Source: Variovorax sp. MHTC-1
Lineage (GTDB): Bacteria; Pseudomonadota; Gammaproteobacteria; Burkholderiales; Burkholderiaceae_C
Assembly (NCBI RefSeq): GCF_003984645.1
Contig: NZ_RWKI01000002.1
Location: 310,001-374,000, forward strand
Direction: 5' to 3'
Length of the DNA: 64,000 nt
The translations under genes were made by a program, and so were the position numbers. This document shows, piece by piece, positions 9,896 through 19,200 of the stretch (the stretch's first letter is position 1; every line of letters begins with the position of its first letter). Under the pieces are notes generated by a model that worked only from the letters and a program-made list of their open reading frames with translations, was not told the origin of the DNA and ran no database searches.

Positions 9896-10980
9896 CGGCG
9901 GCGTCCGAAGCGTTCGATCGTGTTTTCGATCGCCTGCCTGATCCTTCGAAAAACCATGTTGCTGCTGAACATCCTGACCGATTCGCGGACCAGGTGGGCC
10001 GGAGGGAGCAGCGTACGGTCGCGAACCAGGTGCTGAATCCGGCCGGCCAACGCGCCGCCGTCGCCGACCGGATAGAGCCATCCGTTGTGCCCGTGCAGGA
10101 TGATGTCTGCGGGACCCGAGGAACAATCGCTGCTGAGACACGGGATCCCGCGCGCCAGGGCCTCGATCAGGACCATCGGGAAACCCTCGAAAGCGGAGCA
10201 GAGAACAAGTAGATCCGCCGTCGCGACGGCACGCCACGGATCGGATTGCCAACCCAGCCAGTTCAGGCGATCGGCAATGCCGAGTTGCTCGGCCAAGGCA
10301 TGAAGTCCGGCGATGTCTTCCTCGCCCTCTCCGGTGCCGATCAGGTCCAGCCGCCAATCACCTTCAACCAGCGCGAGCGCGCGCAGCAGATCGTCGGTGC
10401 GCTTCTGCCTTCCGACCATGAGGCGGCCGACATGCAGCAGCCGCAGCGGCCCGCTGGTCGAGCGAGCCATTGCCGAAGCCGCCTCGATGCGCGCGCCGTT
10501 GTAGACAAGGTGCACGCTCTCGGCCGCAATGCCGACGATCTTCTTGGTCGCAGCCGCGATCTGCGAGCTGATGCAGATGTGGCCATGGGCGTAGCGAAGG
10601 AAATCGGTTCTCTGCTTGTGCGCGGTCGAAAAATGCAACCAGGCCATCACCGGACGCTTGAGCCTTGCAAGGAGCAACCCCAATCGCACCAGCAGGATGC
10701 TCGAACCGTAGATCACGATGACGACATCGGGCGGATGGGTCTTGCAGGCGCGGATGACGGCAGGCAGGCCGCCAAGCATCTGCCATCTGAGTGACCTCGA
10801 TCCGTTGGGCACTTCGGTGTACGCCAGCCCCTGATGCCAGCGCGCATCCAGCACGCTCGGGCAGAGCGCAAGAACCCGCACGCGGTCGCCATTGGCCTCG
10901 GCCTCCTCAGCCAGCGTCCGCACGCAAGTCTCTATTCCCCCGATGCCGGACAGGGTGCCGACGACGACAAGAATCTCCAT
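9886..10980 (-). CDS. Glycosyltransferase family 4 protein
   Basis: A 364-residue GT-B transferase. A glycine-rich N-terminal loop ([17 protein letters not shown]) and the retaining-GT4 donor site [20 protein letters not shown] (about 270-290) are seen. It probably adds a sugar to a lipid-linked acceptor at the cytoplasmic face. It follows the PglL-type ligase gene by 28 bases on the same strand, away from the main glycan operon, so it may supply a sugar for the same glycan or a private one. Donor and linkage are unknown. Confidence 0.85.
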   Translation of the reverse strand: MEILVVVGTLSGIGGIETCVRTLAEEAEANGDRVRVLALCPSVLDARWHQGLAYTEVPNGSRSLRWQMLGGLPAVIRACKTHPPDVVIVIYGSSILLVRLGLLLARLKRPVMAWLHFSTAHKQRTDFLRYAHGHICISSQIAAATKKIVGIAAESVHLVYNGARIEAASAMARSTSGPLRLLHVGRLMVGRQKRTDDLLRALALVEGDWRLDLIGTGEGEEDIAGLHALAEQLGIADRLNWLGWQSDPWRAVATADLLVLCSAFEGFPMVLIEALARGIPCLSSDCSSGPADIILHGHNGWLYPVGDGGALAGRIQHLVRDRTLLPPAHLVRESVRMFSSNMVFRRIRQAIENTIERFGRRRYA

Positions 10981-11008
10981 GTTGCTCTCAGTTGTTGTTC
11001 TTGATTTG

Positions 11009-12688
11009 CTATTCGGACGGATCGTCCACCGGCTCGTTCTCGAGCCAGCGCGCGTACTCGCGCGGGAACGCTTTCTTGAAGCGCATCGCCTGCGCCAGCG
11101 CTTCGTCGTTCAGGCCGAGCAGCATGGCACTGTCGATCAGCTTGGTGATGACGCGGGGCTCCGGCGAGAAGTGAAGAAGGCGCTGCGCCAGCGCATGAAC
11201 CTCGGCCGCATTGGCGGCGCTGACCGGCGTCAGCATGAGCTGGGCGAACTTCACCTGATTCGCGAACAACCAGGAACCTCGGAGCTTGGCCAAGGTGTCG
11301 TTGCGCCACGCCGGCAAGCGATCCTCGCGCGCAAGGTAGATCTGGCTGATGCGGGTGTAGTCCCAGGCGGCGTAGCCGACGGCCACCATCAGGACCGCCG
11401 CGGCAGCCAACGAAGGTCCAGCAATCCACTTCAAACGTGCTTCCTGCGATCCACGCCACAGAAAGCCCAGACAGAGCCCGAAGGCGAGTTGGAAGGGCCC
11501 GTACCAGAGCGGGTATTCGAGCATGCTGTGCAGCACGATCGCGCCGAGCAGGCCCCACGCCATAAGCCTCGCCGGATCGGTCTCGCGCCAAGGCCGTGCG
11601 GCCAGTACCAGCCAGCCGAAGCCGCCGCAGATCAGCAATGCTGCCGGGATTCCGAGTTCGACTGCGAGGTGGAGCGGCAGGTTGTGGGCGTTATCTAGGA
11701 TCTCGACGAAGCGCAAGCCGCTGTAGAGCGTGCTGTAGTGCGCAAAGCTCAGCTCGCCCCAGCCCCAGCCTGTCCAAGGGCGCTGGGCGATCAGGTCGAG
11801 GACGTTGCGCCAGAGCACCAGGCGGCTGTGCGCGTCGGGCGCCCCTTCGCGCAGGCGGTGCATCATGCTTTCGACGCCGGAGCCGGCGAGCAAGGGCAGC
11901 AGCCAGGCGGCGGCGAAATAGGCGGGGGTCAGGGCCAGCAGCAGCAAGGGGTGCGGCAGCTTGAAGTTCGCAGCCTCTTCGTTTGGGCGATGCCGCTCGC
12001 GCCAGGCAAGGAAAGCGGCGGTGCCGCTGATCAGCAGAAGCTGCAGCAGCCCGGTGCGCGAGGTGGAGGCGGCGGCCGCGACGATCAGCAGTAGCCCTGT
12101 CGGCAGCAGCGCGGCGCGTATGCGGCGGCCGCCTGCCGCATGCAGCCACAGCGCAGCGATGAGCGCCATGCTGATCAAGGTGGCGAACTGGTTGCGCTGG
12201 CGCAGGTTGCCGTAAGCCTGACCCAGGTCGGGTGAGGTCGTCCACGGGGCGAGCGACTCGGCGAGGCCGTAGTACTGGAGCAGGCCGAGGATGGCACTGA
12301 GGAGGCCGGCGGTGAGCAAGCCCCAGGCCAGCGGCCAGGGCCGTGATGCCGACGCGTGTGCCAGCCCGGCACCCACGCAGGCTGACAGGCCGACGACCGC
12401 TACAGCAATGACCGCAGAAATATCGAGCATCGGGTTGTCGGATCGCCTCAGCAGGATCGACACGCCGACCAGGGCCAGCCAAAGCGCGAGGCCCCGAGCA
12501 GGCAATGCGACCGGCCCCGCCACCACCAATAGCGCCGCACAGCTCCATGCCGCCAGTTGCTGCCATACGTTGGCCGACGGACCGGCAACAAAAGGGAAAA
12601 GAAAAGACAGCGCGATCAGCGCAGCAAGTGCAAAGGCCGAGATGAGATCGGGTGCGGGCGCGTCTGCGCGAACGGCAGCTGGCGTCAT
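11009..12688 (-). CDS. PglL/Wzy-C family O-oligosaccharyltransferase (pilin glycan ligase type)
   Basis: A 559-residue protein with ten or more hydrophobic segments. The periplasmic Wzy_C loop has the motif NAHNLPLHLAVELGIPAAL (about 330-350). The C-terminal PglL-type block includes MLEYPLWYGPFQLAFG followed by a soluble helical tail. Members transfer lipid-linked oligosaccharide in the periplasm to Ser/Thr of pilins, or act as O-antigen ligase/polymerase. The gene is divergent from pilE (starts 150 bases apart) and followed by a glycosyltransferase, which favours pilin glycosylation. A paralogue lies beside pilA at 38690-40456. Confidence 0.82.
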   Translation of the reverse strand: MTPAAVRADAPAPDLISAFALAALIALSFLFPFVAGPSANVWQQLAAWSCAALLVVAGPVALPARGLALWLALVGVSILLRRSDNPMLDISAVIAVAVVGLSACVGAGLAHASASRPWPLAWGLLTAGLLSAILGLLQYYGLAESLAPWTTSPDLGQAYGNLRQRNQFATLISMALIAALWLHAAGGRRIRAALLPTGLLLIVAAAASTSRTGLLQLLLISGTAAFLAWRERHRPNEEAANFKLPHPLLLLALTPAYFAAAWLLPLLAGSGVESMMHRLREGAPDAHSRLVLWRNVLDLIAQRPWTGWGWGELSFAHYSTLYSGLRFVEILDNAHNLPLHLAVELGIPAALLICGGFGWLVLAARPWRETDPARLMAWGLLGAIVLHSMLEYPLWYGPFQLAFGLCLGFLWRGSQEARLKWIAGPSLAAAAVLMVAVGYAAWDYTRISQIYLAREDRLPAWRNDTLAKLRGSWLFANQVKFAQLMLTPVSAANAAEVHALAQRLLHFSPEPRVITKLIDSAMLLGLNDEALAQAMRFKKAFPREYARWLENEPVDDPSE

Positions 12689-12838
12689 GCGCGGAATTGT
12701 GCCTGTAGGAAAAAGTACACGAATTGCCTGCCCGGAGTCGACGAAAGGAAGCGACGCCCTGACAAGCGGTGATTCAGAAATCGATGGATTGGTGACAATT
12801 TGTGACCATCGTAAACGTTGCGATCAAAGGTCATCACA

Positions 12839-13300
12839 GTGCAAAACGCTTCTCTGCCTCGTTGCCGTCAGTCGGGCTTCACACTCATCGAAGTGATGAT
12901 CGTGGTCGCCATCGTCGGAATACTTGCCGCGATCGCCCTGCCCGCCTATCAAGACTACGTGCTGCGCGGCCGGCTTGTCGACGCGCACAACGGCTTGGCC
13001 GCCATGCGGGCGGACATGGAGCGCTTCTACCAAGACAACCGCACCTACGCCTCGGTTGGCACCACCTTCATCTCGCCCTGCAAGGTCGATGAATCCAAGC
13101 GCAAGGTCGGCCCCTTCACGCTGTCTTGCGACGGCGATCCCTCCACCACCGCGTTCAAGCTGAAGGCAGAGGGCAGCGGCTCGACCAGTGGCTTCACGTT
13201 CACCGTCGACGAGAAGAACAACCGCACCTCGACGGTCACCGGTGTATCGGGCTGGAGTGGCTGCGCGAACGATTGGGTTGCCAAGAAGGGCGGTTGCTGA
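12839..13300 (+). CDS. pilE: Type IV pilin-like protein PilE
   Basis: A 153-residue prepilin. A short leader ends in the class-III cleavage site G-FTLIE, and the 20-residue hydrophobic N-helix ([21 protein letters not shown]) is followed by a variable globular domain with four Cys, likely two disulfides. Start: GTG at 12839, with AAAGG spaced about 8 bases upstream; a TTG at 12818 is weaker. It heads a tightly overlapping operon with fimT-pilV-pilW-pilX-pilY1. It is probably a minor or accessory subunit, since a separate pilA with a sigma-54 promoter exists at 40507. Confidence 0.88.
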   Translation: MQNASLPRCRQSGFTLIEVMIVVAIVGILAAIALPAYQDYVLRGRLVDAHNGLAAMRADMERFYQDNRTYASVGTTFISPCKVDESKRKVGPFTLSCDGDPSTTAFKLKAEGSGSTSGFTFTVDEKNNRTSTVTGVSGWSGCANDWVAKKGGC

Positions 13301-13902
13301 TGCACGCTCTCCCCGTAGGCAACCGACGAGCGGCCGGCTTCACGCTGATCGAGCTGATGGTCACTGTCTCCATCATGGCGCTCCTGGCGATGCTGGCCGT
13401 GCCGGCGTTCTCGACCTGGATTGCCAACAGCAAGGTACGCACCATCGCCAACGCCCTGCAGGATGGTTTGCGCACTGCGCAGACCGAGGCCACGCGCCGC
13501 AGCCGCCAGGTGGTGTTTGCGCTGACGGACGACAGCAATCCCAGCGACGGCTACACCGCCAAGGAGAACGGCAAGTATTGGGCCATCAACACCATCACGC
13601 TGACGGACAGCGGCGAGACCGCAGCCTTCGTGGAGGCCGGCGTGCTCGCGGCCTCCGGCGCCAACGTCACCATCACCGGCCCGGTGGCGGTTTGCTTCAA
13701 CTCGCTGGGGCGGCTTGTGACCAACGCGTCTCCAGGGGTCACCAGCGCCAGTTGCACAGCCGGCGACTCCACCTACAAAGTGGAACTCGCCGGCGCCGAC
13801 CGGCCGCTGCAGGTGCAGATCAAGCTCGGCGGCCAGGTGCGCATGTGCGACCCGGCCAGGACTCTTTCCGCCACTCAGCCCGATGGCTGCCCCGCCTCAT
13901 GA
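13300..13902 (+). CDS. fimT: FimT/GspH-type minor pseudopilin
   Basis: A 200-residue prepilin with leader ending [19 protein letters not shown] and a GspH/FimT domain after the N-helix. The Cys pairs near the C-terminus (CFNSLG, SASCTAG, MCDP, GCPAS) fit the family's disulfides. FimT/FimU proteins prime pilus assembly, and some Comamonadaceae/Legionella FimT bind DNA during uptake. The ATG overlaps the pilE stop by one base; the end overlaps pilV by four. Confidence 0.85.
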   Translation: MHALPVGNRRAAGFTLIELMVTVSIMALLAMLAVPAFSTWIANSKVRTIANALQDGLRTAQTEATRRSRQVVFALTDDSNPSDGYTAKENGKYWAINTITLTDSGETAAFVEAGVLAASGANVTITGPVAVCFNSLGRLVTNASPGVTSASCTAGDSTYKVELAGADRPLQVQIKLGGQVRMCDPARTLSATQPDGCPAS

Positions 13903-14294
13903 AACCTGCTCCTCGCAACCCCGCGGCGCACAGCCAGGCCGGCATCGCCTTGATCGAGGTACTCGTCTCGATCCTGCTGTTCTCTCTCGGCATCCTGGGC
14001 CTGATCGGCCTGCAAGCGCGCGCCATCAACTTCTCGGTCGATGCCGAGGACCGCAACCGTGCCGCTCTCCTGGCCGATGAACTGGCCAGCACCATGTGGC
14101 TCAACAAGACGGTCGATCTGCCCAGCGCTGAAAAGGAAAAGTGGGAAGACAAGGTGGAAAGCGCCCTGCCCGGCGCCAGCGCCACTGTGACCCCCAACGG
14201 CGGCACCGCCACCATCAGCATCAGTTGGCGCGCGCCGAGCCGCGCCGCCTCGGCGGCCGACAGCAGGCTCACGACCCAGGTGGTGCTGCCATGA
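13899..14294 (+). CDS. pilV: Type IV pilus minor pilin PilV
   Basis: A 131-residue prepilin with cleavage site QAG-IALIEVLVSILLFSLG (an A/I variant of the canonical G-FTLIE) and the PilV hallmark hydrophobic run ending LGLIGLQARAI. The protein is short for PilV, with a reduced C-terminal domain. It starts with an ATGA overlap on fimT and ends in a four-base overlap with pilW. It is part of the priming complex with PilW, PilX and PilY1. Confidence 0.86.
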   Translation: MKPAPRNPAAHSQAGIALIEVLVSILLFSLGILGLIGLQARAINFSVDAEDRNRAALLADELASTMWLNKTVDLPSAEKEKWEDKVESALPGASATVTPNGGTATISISWRAPSRAASAADSRLTTQVVLP

Positions 14295-15541
14295 AATCTA
14301 CGCGCCCCTTCCGCCGCGATCCGCTGCAGCGGTCGCAACGCGGCCTGACCCTGGTGGAACTGCTGGTCGCCGTGGTCATCGGCCTGGTGGTCACGCTGGC
14401 CGTGACCAGCACCATCACCATCGGCGAGGCGCACAAGCGCACCACCACCTCGAACAACGACATCGGCCAGGCGGGCGCCTATTCGGCCAGCGTGATCGAT
14501 CGCGCGCTGCGCAGCGCCGGCTCGGCATTCACGCAGGCCTGGAGCGCCGGCGGAGTGTTCGGCTGCAAGCTCAGTGCCGATCGCGCCAACACGGCAATCC
14601 TGCCGCGGACGGATGCCGATGGCGCCTTCAAGGCCCCTTTCGCCGGTTTCTTGGGCGATCTCGCCGGGCAGAAGGACCTGCGCGTGGCACCGGTCCTAAT
14701 TGGCAAGGGCCAATCCAAATCAGGCTCGGACGTGTTGATGGTCATGGGCAGCAATGGCGCGGCCGGCGACGTGGCGCGCCCGAGCGTCGGCAACGCCGGC
14801 GGCGACCAACTCACGTTGAACACCACCATCGGCCTGCTGAGGAACGATCTGGTGCTCATCAGCCAGAGCGGCAAGACGGACTGCCGGCTGGAGCAGGTTT
14901 CATCAACTGCGAGTTTCGACGACAACTACACCGACAGACTCAGCCACGAGTTCGGCCGGGGCAGCCTGCCATTGGCCGGCAACTATCACAACGCCTCGAA
15001 CACCACGGCACTTCTGGGCGTAGCGGACGGCTCGGGCTACCTCTCGGCGTTAGGCAAGCCCGACAACATCCAGTTCCTGCTCTTCGGTGTCGGCGACAAC
15101 CACACGCTCTTCAGCTATGACCTGCTGCGCACCGGCGGCACCGACACCCCGCAGCCGATCGCAGAAGGCGTCTACGGCCTTTACGCACGCTATGGACTGG
15201 ACACCAATCTCGACGGCAAGCTCGACACCTGGGCCAAGCCCGACGCGACCGGCTGGGACGTCGCCACCGTGATGAAGACACCCGCCACCGCACGCCAGAT
15301 CGTGGCTGTGCGCGTGGCGCTGGTGATGCGCAGCACTCTCTACGAAAAGAGCAGCACCACCAACGTCAAGGTGGACGGGGAGGAGGACGAGAGCTATGTC
15401 GCCCCATCAACGCTCACCCTGTTCACCAGCCTGGGCGATGCCTTCAAACAGGACGAGCCAGTCACCGACCGTCACTACCGCCACCGCGTCGTCGAATTCA
15501 CCGTTCCGCTGCGCAACATGCTGTTGCTGCCAACCTCATGA
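14291..15541 (+). CDS. pilW: Type IV pilus assembly protein PilW
   Basis: A 416-residue prepilin with leader QRG-LTLVELLVAVVIGLVV, typical PilW, and a large beta-rich C-domain. PilW bridges PilV/PilX and PilY1 in the minor-pilin complex at the pilus tip. The ATG overlaps the pilV stop; the 3' end overlaps pilX by four bases. Length is somewhat above the usual 270-350, mostly in the globular domain. No frameshift seen. Confidence 0.88.
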   Translation: MKSTRPFRRDPLQRSQRGLTLVELLVAVVIGLVVTLAVTSTITIGEAHKRTTTSNNDIGQAGAYSASVIDRALRSAGSAFTQAWSAGGVFGCKLSADRANTAILPRTDADGAFKAPFAGFLGDLAGQKDLRVAPVLIGKGQSKSGSDVLMVMGSNGAAGDVARPSVGNAGGDQLTLNTTIGLLRNDLVLISQSGKTDCRLEQVSSTASFDDNYTDRLSHEFGRGSLPLAGNYHNASNTTALLGVADGSGYLSALGKPDNIQFLLFGVGDNHTLFSYDLLRTGGTDTPQPIAEGVYGLYARYGLDTNLDGKLDTWAKPDATGWDVATVMKTPATARQIVAVRVALVMRSTLYEKSSTTNVKVDGEEDESYVAPSTLTLFTSLGDAFKQDEPVTDRHYRHRVVEFTVPLRNMLLLPTS

Positions 15542-16212
15542 CCAAGCAATCCCTTCCCAAGGCATCTCGCCAGCGCGGCGTGGTGCTGCTGTTCTGCCTG
15601 ATCGTGCTGGTGGTGCTGCTGTCCGGCGGCGTCGCCGTGGTGCGATCGATGAACAGTTCGCTGTTCAGCGCCGGCAACCTCGCCTTCAAGCGCGACCTCG
15701 TCAATCGGGGCGAACTGGCAGCCTCGACGGTGTTGACGCAATTCAAGAGTGGTGCGCTGGCCACGGTTGCCGACACGTACACCAACATGCCCGCCAGGAA
15801 TTACAGCGCCGTGCAATTGGTCGCCAATGACCGGGGCATTCCGCTGGTGCTGCTCAAGACGGGCGCCACTCCTACCGGCAAGAATGTCGCTGGCGCTGAT
15901 TTTTCGCCAACCAGTGCCGACATCAAGGACGACGACGCAGGCGTCACCATCCGCTACGTGATCGACCGCCTGTGCAGCGCCACCGGCGAACCCACCATCA
16001 CCACCACCAACACGCCGCCCGCTTCAGCCGGTGCCGACGTCCACTGCGTCTCCGTGCCGTCCAGCACCGACCTGATCGGCGGCGATGCGCGACGCGCCGG
16101 CAAGGACCTGGGCAATGCGTTGGCGCTGGTCTATCGGCTGACGGTCCGCGTGAGCGGCCCGCGCGACACGCAGGTGTTCCTGCAATCGTCCTTCACCAAT
16201 CCTCTCGAATAG
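15538..16212 (+). CDS. pilX: Type IV pilus assembly protein PilX
   Basis: A 224-residue protein with the PilX N-terminal motif RQRGVVLLFCLIVLVVLLS in place of a strict FTLIE helix, then MNSSLFSAGNLAFKRD, conserved in the family. Two Cys (CSATG and VHCVS) may pair. It is translationally coupled to pilW (ATGA) and 15 bases upstream of pilY1. PilX and PilY1 usually work as a pair in pilus priming and adhesion. Confidence 0.88.
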   Translation: MTKQSLPKASRQRGVVLLFCLIVLVVLLSGGVAVVRSMNSSLFSAGNLAFKRDLVNRGELAASTVLTQFKSGALATVADTYTNMPARNYSAVQLVANDRGIPLVLLKTGATPTGKNVAGADFSPTSADIKDDDAGVTIRYVIDRLCSATGEPTITTTNTPPASAGADVHCVSVPSSTDLIGGDARRAGKDLGNALALVYRLTVRVSGPRDTQVFLQSSFTNPLE

Positions 16213-16227
16213 CCGGGGCACCGAGCC

Positions 16228-19200
16228 ATGAAACACCCTTTGTCGTCGCACCCAGGCCTGCGCCGCGCAGCGCGCGCCACCGCCGTCTGCGCGGCCTTGC
16301 TCGGCATGCAGAATCCGATTCCTGCCGCCAGCCTGGCCGATCAACCCTGGGCAGCCACCGCCGACGTGCCCGGCAATCTGGCGCTGGCGCTTTCAGTCGA
16401 ATGGCCCACGGCCTCGCGCACGGCCCACACGGCGGCTTACTCGAGCGCCAGCGAGTTCAAGGGCTACTTCGATCCCAACAAGTGCTACACCTACGTTTAT
16501 GACGCCACGAGCAACGGCGTGACCAAGGCGGACGGCAGCGCCACCGGCAACAAGAGCTACTTCCAGCCGGCTGGCGCGGCTACCAGCCGTACATGCACCG
16601 GCGGCAACGACAGCAAATGGAGTGGCAACTTCCTGAACTGGGCTGCCACCGCCACCATCGATCCCTTCCGCTGGGCCATGACCGGTGGGCGCCGCGTGGT
16701 CGACGACGTCGACAAGACCATTCTGGAAAAAGGCTGGCATTCGGGCCAGGGCCTGTTTGACGACCGTAACCTGCCGGTGAGCGAAATCGCCGGTGCCACA
16801 CCCTTCACCAGCGCCAACCAGTTGACCATCAAGGTCAATGGCATGGGCTTCAAGATGCGCCTGACCGCCAACCCGCGCACGCTCAAGGGCGACTACTACA
16901 ACAACACCACGCTCGGGGGTAGCCCGAGCCACACCGTAGCGGCCGATTCCGCCGATCACATCTGGGGTTCGGCCAAGCCCTTTCCCAACATCAATGCCGA
17001 CAATTTCTCGGCACGCTACACCGGTACCTTCGTCGCGCAAGAGACAGGTACCTACACCTTCCGCACCATCTCCGACGACGGCGTGCGTCTGTACGTCAAT
17101 GATGTACTGCGCATCGACAACTGGACGAACCACTCGACCACCACAAACGACGCAACGGTCACGCTGACCAAGGGCGCCAGCTTCACGGTCAGGCTTGAAT
17201 ACTTCGACAGCGGCGCCGATGCCGTGATACAGCTGCAATGGGCAACCCCCTCGTCGCCCACGGTGTTCAGCTCCTTTGGCGGCTCGGCCGGCAGCACAAC
17301 GGCGGTCGACTACAACAACGAAACCGGCAGCGGAGTCTATGACCTCACGATGCGCACGAGGGTGTGCGACGCCTCGTCCGGCGCCGGCGGCGTGGAATCC
17401 AATTGCAAGGCCTACGGCAGCAACTACAAGCCCGAGGGCTTGGTGCAGCAGTACGCACAGAAGATGCGCTACAGCGCCTTTGGCTACCTCAACCAGTCCA
17501 CGGCCGCAGATGGCACAAGCAACGGCAACGCGCGCGATGGCGGCGTGCTGCGCGCCGCCCAGAAGTTTGTTGGCCCGACTCAGCCGGTACCGCTGAAATC
17601 CGCCATTGCTAACACGATTGGGGAGTGGGATCCCACTACGGGCCAGCTTGTGCAGAACCCAGATTCAATTACCTCGGCACTAGGCGTGGACATCGCGGAT
17701 AGCGGCGTCATCAACTATCTCAACAAGTTCGGCCAGCTGACCCCCGGCAACTACAAGTCGCGTGACCCGGTCAGCGAGATGTACTACGGCGTTCTGCGTT
17801 ACTTCCGCAATCTCGGCAATGTGCCCGAATGGAGCAACGTCGGCGCAGCCTCAACGTCGAGAATCAAGACGTGGGTGGATGGCTTTCCTGTCATTACCGA
17901 CTGGAAGGATCCGATCCAGTACACCTGCCAGCGCAACTTTGTGCTGGGCATCGGCGACATCTATACCCACGCCGACAGAAACGTACCCGGCAACAAGGGA
18001 GATCCAACCGACCTGGAGAACACCACCCTGCCGGCAAAGGTGGCGGCGGACACGACGGTTGATGCCGTGAAGGCGACGGACAAGATAGGTGCATTGCAAG
18101 GCCTCGGCGCCATCGGCACCAACAACACGGGTTGGGGCGCTCCTGGCCGGGGCAATTCCGCGTACATGGCAGGCTTGGCCTACGACGCCAACGCCAAGGA
18201 CATCCGTTCCGACGTGGACGGCAAACAGACCGTGCAGACCTACTGGGTCGACGTGCTGGAACAGTCGTTTCAAAAGAACAATCAGTTCTACCTGACTGCC
18301 AAGTTCGGCGGCCTCAACGTGCCGGGGGGCTTCGATCCTTACACGTTCGACCAGGCCATCCCGGATCTCTGGTGGTCTACCAGCGGCGATACGCTGACTG
18401 ATACCCGTCTCACCACGGACGCCACCCAGAAAAAGCCTGACAACTACTTCACTGCCGGCAACCCTGACGACATGATCTCGGGCCTCAAGAAGGCTTTTGC
18501 AGCTATCGCCAACGCGATCGAGACCTTTACCACCTCGTTCTCGCCTTCGACATTCCAGTTCGCTAGCAGCGGATCGGCTTCCTATGGCGCCCAGTTCAAC
18601 GCCAAGTACTGGAGCGGCATCCTGTCGGCCAGCGAACTGACTTTTGCCGCCGACGGCACCCCGACCGCCACCGCCAAGTGGAGCACCAGCACCACTCTCG
18701 AGACGCAGCTCGCCGGCACCGGCTGGGATACGAATCGGCGAGTGGCCACCTGGAGCGGCTCGGCGGGTATTCCGTTTCGCAAAGCCAGCCTCAGCAGTAC
18801 ACAGCTGGCAGCCCTGGATACCAGTTATGTGAGTACCGACGACAGCGAGAATTACCTGAACTGGCTGCGCGGCGACCGCAGCAACGAACGCACCGAAACC
18901 ACCACCACCAAGCCCTATCGGTTCCGCAAGGCGCTGCTGGGCGATGTGGTCAATGCCAAGGTCACGCCGGTGGCAGTGCCTTCGCGAACGTTCTCGGAAA
19001 CCGTCAACGTCGGCTACAGCAATTTCAAGACCACGTGGAAAGATCGCCTCACCATGGTCTACGTGGCGGCCAATGACGGCATGCTGCACGGCTTCAACGG
19101 CTCGCTCGACAGCAGCACCGATGTCAATGCCGGCAAGGAAGTGTTTGCATACGTGCCGAGCGCACTGTTCGCAAAGCCCAGCAGCTCGGATGCCGACGGC

